17,389 nucleotides of DNA from Bordetella parapertussis (GTDB taxonomy: Bacteria; Pseudomonadota; Gammaproteobacteria; Burkholderiales; SG8-41): NCBI GenBank assembly GCA_945870465.1, contig CAMBSS010000090.1, forward strand, positions 1 to 17,389, given 5' to 3'. Position numbers and translations under genes: made by a program. Shown here piece by piece: positions 7,412-13,778 of this stretch (position 1 is its first letter; every line of letters begins with the position of its first letter). Under the pieces are notes generated by a model. That model ran no database searches. It was not told where the DNA came from and saw nothing but the letters and a program-made list of their open reading frames with translations.

Positions 7412-8947
7412 GTGAGCCCCATGCCTGAACCATTATCGATCGCGCAATCCACGCATGAAATCGCACTGCTGCCGGCGCTCGCCAACCGTCACGGCCTGAT
7501 CACCGGCGCGACGGGCACCGGCAAGACGGTCACGCTGCAAGTCATGGCCGAACGCTTTTCATCGATAGGCGTGCCGGTCTTCATGGCCGACGTCAAAGGC
7601 GATCTGGCGGGGCTGGCCGCGGCAGGCAGCAATTCGCCGAAAATGCAGCAGCGGCTCGCCACGCTCAAGATCGCGGAACCCGCATGGAGCGCCTGCCCCG
7701 TGGTGTTCTGGGACACGTCGGGTGCCGCCGGGCACCCGGTGCGCGCGACGATATCCGACATGGGCCCGCTGCTGCTCGGGCGCTTGTTCAACCTGAACGA
7801 CACGCAGCAAGGCGTGCTCGCCCTCGTCTTCAAGATCGCCGACGACAACGGCCTCTTGCTGCTCGACGCCAAGGACCTGCGCGCGATGCTGCAGCACATC
7901 GGCGACAACGCTTCGCAGTTCACCACCGAATACGGCAACGTGTCGGCAGCGTCGATAGGCGCGATTCAGCGTTCCTTGCTGGAGATTGAACAGCAGGGCG
8001 GCACGCAGTTTTTCGGCGAGCCCATGCTCGACATGAACGACCTGATGCAGACCGACAGCAAAGGGCGCGGCGTGATCAACATCCTCGCCGCCGACAAGCT
8101 GCTGAATTCGCCCAAACTCTATTCGACCTTCCTGCTGTGGATGCTGTCGGAGCTCTTCGAGCACCTGCCCGAAGTCGGCGACCTCGACAAACCCAAGCTC
8201 GTGTTCTTTTTCGACGAAGCGCATCTTCTCTTTAACGAAGCGCCCAAGGCGCTGCTCGACAAAATCGAGCAGGTGGTGCGCCTCATCCGCTCGAAAGGCG
8301 TGGGCATCTATTTCGTGACGCAAAACCCGCTCGACGTGCCTGAAACCGTGCTGGGCCAGCTCGGCAACCGCGTGCAGCATGCATTGCGCGCGTTCACGCC
8401 GCGTGACCAGAAAGCAGTCAAGGCCGCGGCGCAGACGATGCGGGCCAATCCCGGCCTCGATACCGCCACCGCCATCACCGAACTGTCGGTCGGCGAAGCG
8501 CTGATTTCGCTGCTCGACGAAAAAGGCCGGCCGGCGATGGTCGAACGCGCGTTAATACTGCCGCCCGCATCGCGCATCGGCCCGCTGACCGACGTGGAAC
8601 GCGCCGCGATCATCAAGTCGTCAGTGCTTTTCGGCCACTACGAGCAGGCGGTCGATCGCGAGTCGGCATACGAAAAACTCAAAGGCCGTACCACCGCCAA
8701 GCAGGATTCCGCCGGGCAAACATCCGCGCCCGCGCCGGGCACAGCGTCTCCCGCTGAAGGCGGCGGCTGGATGGGCAAGCTGGGTGAAGTCCTAATGGGA
8801 AAAACCGGCCCGCGTGGCGGCCACACGCCTGGCATACTCGACGCTGCCGCAAAGAGTGCGGCGCGCACCATGGGCTCGCAGGTCGGGCGTGAAATCATCC
8901 GCGGCGTACTCGGAAGCATCCTGGGCGGCGGCAGTCGCCGCCGCTAG
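7412..8947 (+). CDS. HerA-like ATPase, DUF853 family
   Basis: A 511-residue HerA/FtsK-superfamily P-loop ATPase of the DUF853 type, widespread and of unknown physiological role, suspected to translocate nucleic acid. Seen are Walker A GATGTGKT (32-39), Walker [14 protein letters not shown] with DEAH at 268-271, and the motif [39 protein letters not shown] (split: [18 protein letters not shown] / [15 protein letters not shown]), the HerA-like sensor/arginine-finger region. A Pro/Ala/Gly-rich linker at about 430-450 precedes a Gly-rich tail ending GGGSRRR. Length is typical. GTG 7412 gives the longest frame; ATG 7421 is equally plausible (MPEPLS). Unusually, the TAG stop codon forms the first three bases of a terminal inverted repeat. 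Confidence 0.88.
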   Translation: MSPMPEPLSIAQSTHEIALLPALANRHGLITGATGTGKTVTLQVMAERFSSIGVPVFMADVKGDLAGLAAAGSNSPKMQQRLATLKIAEPAWSACPVVFWDTSGAAGHPVRATISDMGPLLLGRLFNLNDTQQGVLALVFKIADDNGLLLLDAKDLRAMLQHIGDNASQFTTEYGNVSAASIGAIQRSLLEIEQQGGTQFFGEPMLDMNDLMQTDSKGRGVINILAADKLLNSPKLYSTFLLWMLSELFEHLPEVGDLDKPKLVFFFDEAHLLFNEAPKALLDKIEQVVRLIRSKGVGIYFVTQNPLDVPETVLGQLGNRVQHALRAFTPRDQKAVKAAAQTMRANPGLDTATAITELSVGEALISLLDEKGRPAMVERALILPPASRIGPLTDVERAAIIKSSVLFGHYEQAVDRESAYEKLKGRTTAKQDSAGQTSAPAPGTASPAEGGGWMGKLGEVLMGKTGPRGGHTPGILDAAAKSAARTMGSQVGREIIRGVLGSILGGGSRRR

Positions 8948-9137
8948 AACCCATCTCAAAAACACTACCCCGACAAGCAACCGCCGATAACCGCAGATTA
9001 ACGCCGACATAATTCCAGACATTGCCTCGAACCAACGACCAGTCACTTGAGCTTATCTGCGTTCATCCGCGTACCCCTCAAGGGGGTATTAAAAAGAATT
9101 CATCGGCGGTTCCAAATTGTTTTTGAGATAGGTTCTA
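8945..9137. mobile_element. MITE-like element, family B copy 1 (193 bp)
   Basis: The ends are near-perfect 20-bp terminal inverted repeats. TAGAACCCATCTCAAAAACA at 8945-8964 pairs with TGTTTTTGAGATAGGTTCTA at 9118-9137 with a single mismatch. Just inside are AACCGCCGAT and ATCGGCGGTT. No coding capacity is seen. The terminal TA could be a target duplication (as in IS630/Tc1-type elements), although CTAG on both sides also fits a YTAR-type target. A second copy is at 13604-13770. This element fills the whole DUF853-EamA gap and includes the DUF853 stop codon. An internal ACCCCT-CA-AGGGGGT hairpin at about 9072-9087 is specific to this copy. Confidence 0.8.
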
Positions 9138-9144
9138 GTCCCAA

Positions 9145-10071
9145 ATGCCGGGCTTAGCGCGCCGTCGCGACTTGTGGGGGCCGCTGCTGGTCGTCATCGC
9201 CGCGACCGGCTTTTCGTTCAAAGCGATTTTCATCAAGGTCCTTTACGCGGAATTCCCGGTCGATCCGGAAACCCTGCTCGCGCTGCGCATGCTGTTCGCG
9301 CTGCCGTTTTTCCTGGTGATGGCCGCAATCTCGCGCGACTACGCGCAGAAGCTGGATAGACGCGACTGGATCAATCTCGTCGCCATGGGCTTCATCGGCT
9401 ATTACCTGTCGAGCTATCTCGACTTCCTCGGCCTGCAATACATTACGGCCGGCCTTGAGCGGCTGATCCTGTTCCTGCAACCGACCATGGTCGTGTTGTT
9501 GTCGGCGCTGTTTTTCCGCACGGCGATACGCCGGCATCATGTGATTTCTCTGGCGCTGAGCTATTCCGGCATCGCCCTGGTGTTCGCGAGCAATCTGAAT
9601 CTTGCGCAGGATCCGCATGCCATCCTGCTCGGCGGCGGGCTGGTATTCCTGAGCGCATTCACTTATGCGCTGTACATGATAGGCAGCGGCTGTGTGATCC
9701 CGCGCGTGGGCGCTGCGCGTTTCACCGGCTACGCTTCGAGCGCTGCATGCGGATTCGCAATCGGCCAGTTTTTCGTTTTTCATGGCGTAGACGGGCTGGC
9801 GCAACCCGCGAAGGTCTACTGGCTATGCATTGCCATGGCGGGGATTTCCACCGTGATGCCGATCTGGCTGATGGCCGAAGGCATCAAGCGCATAGGCGCG
9901 AACCAGGTCGCGATGATCGCGGCCATCGGTCCGGTGCTGACGATATTCTTTGGCTGGCTGATCCTGCGCGAGGCGATCACTTTCGTGCAGATCGTGGGCG
10001 CCGCGCTGGTGCTGGCAGGCGTGCTGGTGGTGAGCCTCAAGGCGGAAGCGACTACGGTGCGAAGCGCGTGA
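9145..10071 (+). CDS. EamA/DMT-superfamily permease
   Basis: A 308-residue integral inner-membrane protein with ten predicted hydrophobic helices arranged as two EamA repeats. The first repeat (about 12-150) contains LLALRMLFALPFFLVMA and GLQYITAGLERLILFLQPTMVVLLSALF (split: GLQYITAGLERLILF / LQPTMVVLLSALF). The second (about 160-300) ends with GANQVAMIAAIGPVLTIFFGWLILRE followed by a last helix. These are family hallmarks of drug/metabolite transporters, but the substrate cannot be read from sequence. The ATG (9145) lies 7 nt after the end of the MITE-like element and lacks an obvious Shine-Dalgarno. The next gene starts 4 nt after its TGA, so the two are probably co-transcribed. Confidence 0.9.
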   Translation: MPGLARRRDLWGPLLVVIAATGFSFKAIFIKVLYAEFPVDPETLLALRMLFALPFFLVMAAISRDYAQKLDRRDWINLVAMGFIGYYLSSYLDFLGLQYITAGLERLILFLQPTMVVLLSALFFRTAIRRHHVISLALSYSGIALVFASNLNLAQDPHAILLGGGLVFLSAFTYALYMIGSGCVIPRVGAARFTGYASSAACGFAIGQFFVFHGVDGLAQPAKVYWLCIAMAGISTVMPIWLMAEGIKRIGANQVAMIAAIGPVLTIFFGWLILREAITFVQIVGAALVLAGVLVVSLKAEATTVRSA

Positions 10072-10075
10072 AACC

Positions 10076-10906
10076 ATGAGCGAGAACGACGGCAATCAAT
10101 CCGGCGGCCCGCGACGCTTCGATGTGCGCGCTTTCCTGCGCGCGGCACTGCGCGTGCTGATCGAAATTGTCTTGTCGCTGGCGGTGGGCTGCGCCGCCGC
10201 TTACCAGACCTTCGTGATCGCGTGCGATGCGGCCAAGTGCAACAGCGGCACCAACACTGCGGCGATTCCCATCATGCTGCTCGCCGCAGTCGTGGGCGTA
10301 GTCGCGGTCGGCGTATATTTTCTCATCTACCGCATCAAGGGCCGCGTGCTGCGCGTGCGCCATGCGCTCGACGCGGTGGCGATAGTCGCGGTACTCGTCC
10401 TGCTCGTCTATCCGCTGGTGCAGACCGAATTGCGCGAACGCGCGCGCCAGGAGCAGTTCCGCGCGCAGCAAAAAGCCGCTGACGATAAATACCAGGCTGC
10501 GCGGCTGGCGTGGATCGCAAAATTGCGCGCGAGCGACGCGCATGGCCCGCCCGGCGCCGTGCCGCCCATGCTGAAGGCCGAGGACGACGGCATCAAGGTG
10601 GTAGTGGAAAACACCACCGCGAAAGGCCTGACCGTTGCGCTCACCCGCGTGATCGAGCAGCCGTCCGCGCCGACCGGCTGGCGGGGCTGCCCCATGCGCA
10701 CCAACGGCAAAACCGGCGGCACTTATCACTCTTACTGGGTCGGCCCGGGCGAACGCATTACCTATGAACCGGATGCGCCCTGCGCGGAGAAGTTTCGCGG
10801 CGCCGCGGTCGAATACCGCATCGGCAAGGATCAGCGCGACATCGGCTGGTGGAGTGAGTCAGCGTTTGCTGCGCCCAACGGCCGGCAAAACCAGACCGGC
10901 GATTAA
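10076..10906 (+). CDS. Hypothetical three-TM membrane protein with soluble C-terminal domain
   Basis: I do not recognise this 276-residue protein. It has three hydrophobic segments (about 25-47, 63-86 and 97-115). A charged, probably coiled-coil stretch follows (about 117-150, RERARQEQFRAQQKAADDKY). A soluble domain of about 125 residues comes next, with beta-rich character (IKVVVENTTAKGLTVALTRVIE) and two cysteines in C-PMRTNGK and PCAEKF contexts that could form a disulfide if the domain is periplasmic. It starts 4 nt after the EamA stop, pointing to one transcript. The codon use resembles its neighbours, so it looks like a real gene. Confidence 0.7.
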   Translation: MSENDGNQSGGPRRFDVRAFLRAALRVLIEIVLSLAVGCAAAYQTFVIACDAAKCNSGTNTAAIPIMLLAAVVGVVAVGVYFLIYRIKGRVLRVRHALDAVAIVAVLVLLVYPLVQTELRERARQEQFRAQQKAADDKYQAARLAWIAKLRASDAHGPPGAVPPMLKAEDDGIKVVVENTTAKGLTVALTRVIEQPSAPTGWRGCPMRTNGKTGGTYHSYWVGPGERITYEPDAPCAEKFRGAAVEYRIGKDQRDIGWWSESAFAAPNGRQNQTGD

Positions 10907-10910
10907 TCAA

Positions 10911-10929
10911 ACCGCCGCCTGCGGGCGGT
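10911..10929. terminator. Hairpin between convergent genes (possible terminator)
   Basis: ACCGCC (10911-10916) pairs with GGCGGT (10924-10929) across a 7-nt loop, 4 nt after the stop of the hypothetical membrane protein. A second short dyad, CACTAG...CTAGTG, lies at about 10933-10951, just before the stop of the convergent PIN gene. Neither has a T-tract, so intrinsic termination is uncertain; a bidirectional role is inferred from position only. Confidence 0.4.
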
Positions 10930-10962
10930 CCTCACTAGTCGCCCGCTAGTGGCCTCTAGCCA

Positions 10963-11442
10963 TCAGTCCGGGTAGAGCGATGAGTCGGTCAACAACGGCA
11001 GCTTCGCCGCGCGCGCGGCCTTAACCAGCGCCGCGTCGAGTGTCGCGAGCGGCAGCTTGCGGCGGCGGGCAAGTTCGAAGTAAATGGCGTCGTAGGGCGT
11101 GAGATCGTGGCTGGCCGCAAGCTCGCTCAGTTCTATGACCGAGGGCATTTCATAGTCTATCCGCAACGGCAGGCTGTCCGCGCTTTTCAGCACCGCGTGG
11201 CGTTGCCCGCCGCTCATTCGCTTACGGCGCTCGGCGTTGAGCAAAGCGCTTGCCAGCTCGGGGCGCCATAGCGACGGGACCCAGACCTCGGCCCGGCCGA
11301 GTGTTCCCGCCAAGCGGGCGCAGAATTCACTTGCCTCATCATTGATGTACCAAGGCAGACACGCCGAGCAGTCGATAACGAATGCGTCGGGCAAGTAGGC
11401 GGGGGCCGGCTCGCGCAGCCTGGACTTTCGCCGCGGCTTCAA
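10963..11442 (-). CDS. vapC: PIN-domain toxin (VapC-like ribonuclease)
   Basis: The protein has the PIN-fold acidic set: D24 (FVIDCSACLPWY), E62 (WRPELASALLNAE), D118 (TPYDAIYFELA) and D136 (LATLDAALVKAA). This predicts a Mg-dependent ribonuclease of the VapC type acting as the toxin of a type II system. The longest frame (159 aa) starts with TTG at 11442 and overlaps the antitoxin TGA by 4 nt (TTGA). A second TTG at 11394 would give the more family-typical start M-PDAFVIDCS and shorten the protein by 16 residues. The 3' end lies against the convergent hypothetical gene. Function is inferred from fold and partner; the RNA target is unknown. Confidence 0.88.
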   Translation of the reverse strand: MKPRRKSRLREPAPAYLPDAFVIDCSACLPWYINDEASEFCARLAGTLGRAEVWVPSLWRPELASALLNAERRKRMSGGQRHAVLKSADSLPLRIDYEMPSVIELSELAASHDLTPYDAIYFELARRRKLPLATLDAALVKAARAAKLPLLTDSSLYPD

Positions 11443-11687
11443 TACTTGCGACCTTCGTCGATCAACTGCCTGATCGTAACAGTGCCGCCCAACGTGATTC
11501 CTTTACGCAGGCGTTTCATTTCAGCGAGCCACTGCTCTCCGGTTTTTACAGGCTTGGAGGCCGCGACGGGCGCGAGCACCGCCACTGGCCGGCCATGACG
11601 GGTAATCGTGACAGCCTCACCCTTCTCGACCTCGTCGAGCAGTTGCGACAACTGGGTCTTGGCCTGAAATGCGCCGACGGTCTTCAT
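11439..11687 (-). CDS. Phd/YefM-family antitoxin
   Basis: An 82-residue antitoxin beginning MKTVGAFQAKTQLSQLLDEVEKGEAVTITRHGRPVAVLAP (split: MKTVGAFQAKTQLSQLLDEV / EKGEAVTITRHGRPVAVLAP), the classic Phd/YefM N-terminal DNA-binding and dimerisation domain. The C-terminal part (about 50-82) would wrap and inhibit the PIN toxin encoded immediately downstream, whose start overlaps its stop. A good Shine-Dalgarno, GGGAG, is 6 nt upstream of the ATG, and a 9-bp dyad suitable for autoregulation lies in the leader. Antitoxin-first order and 4-nt overlap are typical of vapBC-type operons. Confidence 0.9.
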   Translation of the reverse strand: MKTVGAFQAKTQLSQLLDEVEKGEAVTITRHGRPVAVLAPVAASKPVKTGEQWLAEMKRLRKGITLGGTVTIRQLIDEGRKY

Positions 11688-11697
11688 GCGGAACTCC

Positions 11698-11717
11698 CAA
11701 ACTGGTCAACCAGTTTG
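11698..11717. promoter_or_regulatory. 9-bp operator dyad upstream of the antitoxin gene
   Basis: CAAACTGGT (11698-11706) and ACCAGTTTG (11709-11717) are perfect inverted arms around a 2-nt CA centre, 10 nt upstream of the antitoxin ATG. This position and symmetry fit conditional autorepression by a Phd/YefM-type antitoxin-toxin complex. The remaining sequence to 11762 shows no clear -35/-10 pair. Confidence 0.7.
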
Positions 11718-11762
11718 CAGTGTAGCGCAAACCACGGCGCCTCGACTTGTTAGCGTAATAGT

Positions 11763-11786
11763 GAAACCGGGCTACGTCCCCGTATT
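11763..11786 (+). repeat. 24-bp direct repeat, left copy
   Basis: The sequence is GAAACCGGGCTAC followed by GTCCCCGTATT. It matches 12942-12965 at 23 of 24 positions in the same orientation. The two copies bracket the HTH-ATPase-STAS gene and its promoter, 1179 bp apart. The motif GGGCTACGTCCCC resembles the short sequences often left near REP-associated (IS200-like) transposases; that association is from memory and not verified here. Confidence 0.75.
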
Positions 11787-11853
11787 GACAGGCGGGCAGA
11801 GCGCCAGATACTGCTTCGTTGTTTTAAGATGGTTAAATCCCTTCTTTAAGCAC

Positions 11854-11908
11854 TTATTGTCAACATTTAGAACATTTATTGACAATAATGGCAGTAAATA
11901 TTTACAAT
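11854..11908 (+). promoter_or_regulatory. Dyad-overlapped, probably leaderless promoter of the ATPase-STAS gene
   Basis: TTGACA (11879-11884) and TACAAT (11903-11908) are separated by 18 bp, a near-consensus sigma70 promoter. The predicted transcription start falls at or within a base of the ATG (11916), so the mRNA is likely leaderless, and no Shine-Dalgarno is seen. A perfect 10-bp dyad, TTATTGTCAA (11854-11863) / TTGACAATAA (11879-11888), has its right arm over the -35. A direct ACATTTA pair sits between the arms. The encoded protein's N-terminal HTH is the obvious candidate to bind here. The stretch 11787-11915 is strikingly AT-rich. Confidence 0.65.
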
Positions 11909-11915
11909 TAGCGCT

Positions 11916-12938
11916 ATGAATCCTGCCAAAAACGACATTCGACGCCGCGCATTGGCGCTAATTGCGGAGAAGGGCCAAGGGGTGGCAACGCACTTGGCGA
12001 CGGAATTCGGCCTTTCACGTCAGGTCGCGAACAGCTACTTGCAGGCCTTGTTGCGCGATGGCCTGGTCGAGGCCGATGGGAGTACCCGTGCCCGGACCTA
12101 TCACTTGAAGACTCTCACCGAGTCCAATCAGTCGTTTCCCCGGGAAGGTCTGCAGGAAGATCTGGTCTGGCGGCAAATGTTTGCGCCCGCGCTTGCAGAT
12201 TTGGCAGCGAACGTACGCGATATCTGGCACTACGCCATGACCGAGATGATCAATAACGCTATCGACCATTCCGGGTCGTCACAAATACACGTTGGCTTCC
12301 GGCGCAACGCGTTGTTAACGGACGCATGGGTAGCGGACGACGGCGAAGGCATTTTTCTCAAGATCCAGCGCGCGCTCGGGCTGTTCGATCCGCGTGAAGC
12401 AATACTCGAACTGGCGAAAGGCAAACTTACGACGGCGCCCAGGCAACACTCAGGCGAAGGCATCTTCTTTACGTCGCGTATGGTTGATGAATTCGAAATC
12501 CGGTCGGGGAATCTCCATTTCTCGCACAATCAGCGCCGCCTCGATTTGCTGGCCGAGCGGTCTGCCGACACACCGGGAACAGTTGTGCAGTTGCGTCTCG
12601 CCAACGATAGCCCGCGCACGATGAAAGCCGTCTTCGACAAGTTTTCCGAGAACGAAGACTACACATTCGACAAAACCGAGGTGCCGATTCGCCTTGCGCA
12701 GCACGAAGGCGAAAAACTCGTCTCGCGCTCGCAAGCGAAGCGCGTGGCGCATCGCTTCGAACGATTCCGGCACGTGGTGCTTGATTTCGAGGGCGTTGCG
12801 GAAATCGGCCAGGCGTTCGCGGACGAGCTATTCCGCGTGTTCGCTGCCGAGCATCCGGACGTGCGATTGGTACCGATTAACACTGCTCCAGCGGTCGCTC
12901 AGATGGTGAGCCGCGCTTTGAAGGCTGGGGAGATTTGA
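11916..12938 (+). CDS. wHTH - GHKL ATPase - STAS-like (DUF4325) fusion protein
   Basis: The 340-residue protein has three parts. An N-terminal helix-turn-helix (about 7-60, GVATHLATEFGLSRQVANSYL) is followed by a histidine-kinase/Hsp90-type ATPase domain (about 100-230). That domain has the N-box E110-N113-N114 in TEMINNAIDHS, the G1 box DDGEGI (141-146) and the G2 box GEGIFFT (180-186). A C-terminal STAS-like domain of the DUF4325 type (about 286-335, VVLDFEGVAEIGQAFADELF) closes it. There is no HisKA phospho-acceptor helix, receiver or sensor domain, so it is not a classical sensor kinase. It resembles an anti-sigma-factor kinase and its STAS antagonist fused in one chain with a DNA-binding domain. 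Function is unknown. It is flanked by 24-bp direct repeats. Confidence 0.85.
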   Translation: MNPAKNDIRRRALALIAEKGQGVATHLATEFGLSRQVANSYLQALLRDGLVEADGSTRARTYHLKTLTESNQSFPREGLQEDLVWRQMFAPALADLAANVRDIWHYAMTEMINNAIDHSGSSQIHVGFRRNALLTDAWVADDGEGIFLKIQRALGLFDPREAILELAKGKLTTAPRQHSGEGIFFTSRMVDEFEIRSGNLHFSHNQRRLDLLAERSADTPGTVVQLRLANDSPRTMKAVFDKFSENEDYTFDKTEVPIRLAQHEGEKLVSRSQAKRVAHRFERFRHVVLDFEGVAEIGQAFADELFRVFAAEHPDVRLVPINTAPAVAQMVSRALKAGEI

Positions 12939-12941
12939 AAA

Positions 12942-12965
12942 GAAACTGGGCTACGTCCCCGTATT
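12942..12965 (+). repeat. 24-bp direct repeat, right copy
   Basis: GAAACTGGGCTAC followed by GTCCCCGTATT begins 3 nt after the ATPase-STAS stop codon. It differs from the copy at 11763-11786 at a single position (C to T). Confidence 0.75.
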
Positions 12966-12980
12966 TTCGAAGCAGGGGGG

Positions 12981-13109
12981 CGAGGAAAGACCCGAGAGAC
13001 GCCAGGCGAGAGACGAGAGGCGCGCTTCGCCGAGAGGCGCCGGGCGAGAGACGAGAGGCGTAAAAGCGTTAAAACTCCGTCTATCGTCTGTCCTGCTTTT
13101 CGTCTCTCC
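12981..13109. repeat. Family A inverted GA/CT heptad element, copy 3 (cupin 3' end)
   Basis: The plus strand has a long purine-rich array (12981-13060, repeated CGAGAGACGAGAGGCG and CGAGAGGCGCCGGGCG units) and then a pyrimidine-rich core (13077-13109). On the minus strand the core reads GGAGAGACGAAAAGCAGG then ACAGACGATAGACGG and begins 1 nt after the cupin TGA. The core and the later CTCTCGCC-GGCG-CTCTCGGC-AAGC stretch both align with copy 1 near ruvB, in the opposite chromosomal orientation. Confidence 0.8.
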
Positions 13110-13110
13110 A

Positions 13111-13596
13111 TCAGGAGCGGTACGGCGTGCCGTCCTTGCGCGTGAATTGCCAGCCCCCGTCGATTGCCTTGGCGACAATATCGTCGTCGGGATAGGTCGC
13201 GCCGTCGCCGGGCGTGCGGTCGCCGACTTCAAGATAAGTGGCGTCGGCGCCGGAGCGATTGACCAGATGATGTCCGTCAGCCTTGCCGGCCACGAAACCC
13301 GCGCACATGCCCGCGGTCAGCAATTGCTCGCCGCCATCGGTCACCAGTACCAGTTCACCGCTGACGATGTAAACGAATTCGTCCTGCTTCAAGTGCCAGT
13401 GGCGCAGCGCGGACGCACTCCCCGGTTTGATCGTGGTCAGATTGACGCCGAAGTTTTTCAGCCCGAGCGCATCGCCCAGCCGCTACTTGAGGCGGCCCGC
13501 TACCGCCGGCTTGAATGGCGCGGGATAGTTGGTAATCTGCGTCGCGGCTACAGACGCGGGATCGAGCGCGGGTAGTTTGAGCGTGGGCTTAGTCAT
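13111..13596 (-). pseudogene. Cupin-domain protein interrupted by one amber codon
   Basis: Translating from ATG 13596 gives MTKPTLKLPALDPASVAA then TQITNYPAPFKPAVAGRLK, a TAG (13485-13483, codon 38), then RLGDALGLKNFGVNLTTIKP and on in the same frame. It continues through the RHWHLKQDEFVYIVSGELVLVTDGGEQ cupin core (split: RHWHLKQDEFVYIVSG / ELVLVTDGGEQ), with metal-ligand-type His/Glu residues HWH-xxxxE, to the TGA at 13111. Total 161 codons, a normal length for small cupins of this type. One C-to-T change (CAG to TAG) would explain it. The downstream remainder (from 13392, 93 aa) lacks the first metal-binding residues. The ATG lies 7 nt from the family B element and lacks a Shine-Dalgarno. 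Confidence 0.85.
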
Positions 13597-13603
13597 GTTT
13601 AAT

Positions 13604-13770
13604 TAGAAGCTGCCTCAAAAACAGTTTGGAACCGCCGATGCACGCCGATAAACGCAGATAAGATCACGGGATTCTGACCTGGATTCTGGGAAAGTTCTGG
13701 AATTATATCGGCGTTAATCGGCGTACATCGGCGGTTGCTTGTCGGTGTTGTATTTTTTAGATGAGTTCTA
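13604..13770. mobile_element. MITE-like element, family B copy 2 (167 bp)
   Basis: Terminal inverted repeats TAGAAGCTGCCTCAAAAACA (13604-13623) and the complementary end at 13749-13770 (ATTTTTTAGATGAGTTCTA) enclose AACCGCCGATG/CATCGGCGGTT and GATAAACGCAGATAAG. Read on the minus strand it aligns along most of its length with the copy at 8945-9137, sharing for example CCGACAAGCAACCGCCGAT and TAATTCCAGA. It fills the gap between the DSD1-type gene (stop 8 nt away) and the cupin ATG (7 nt away). No coding capacity is seen. Confidence 0.8.
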
Positions 13771-13778
13771 ATGATTTA

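Noticed and set aside
11916..12938. Two-component sensor histidine kinase
   Set aside because: ATPase boxes are present, but there is no dimerisation/phospho-acceptor helix, sensor domain or neighbouring receiver.
13111..13392. A 93-codon cupin as an intact short gene
   Set aside because: The frame upstream clearly continues the family homology beyond an amber codon, so the short frame is the remainder of a broken gene.
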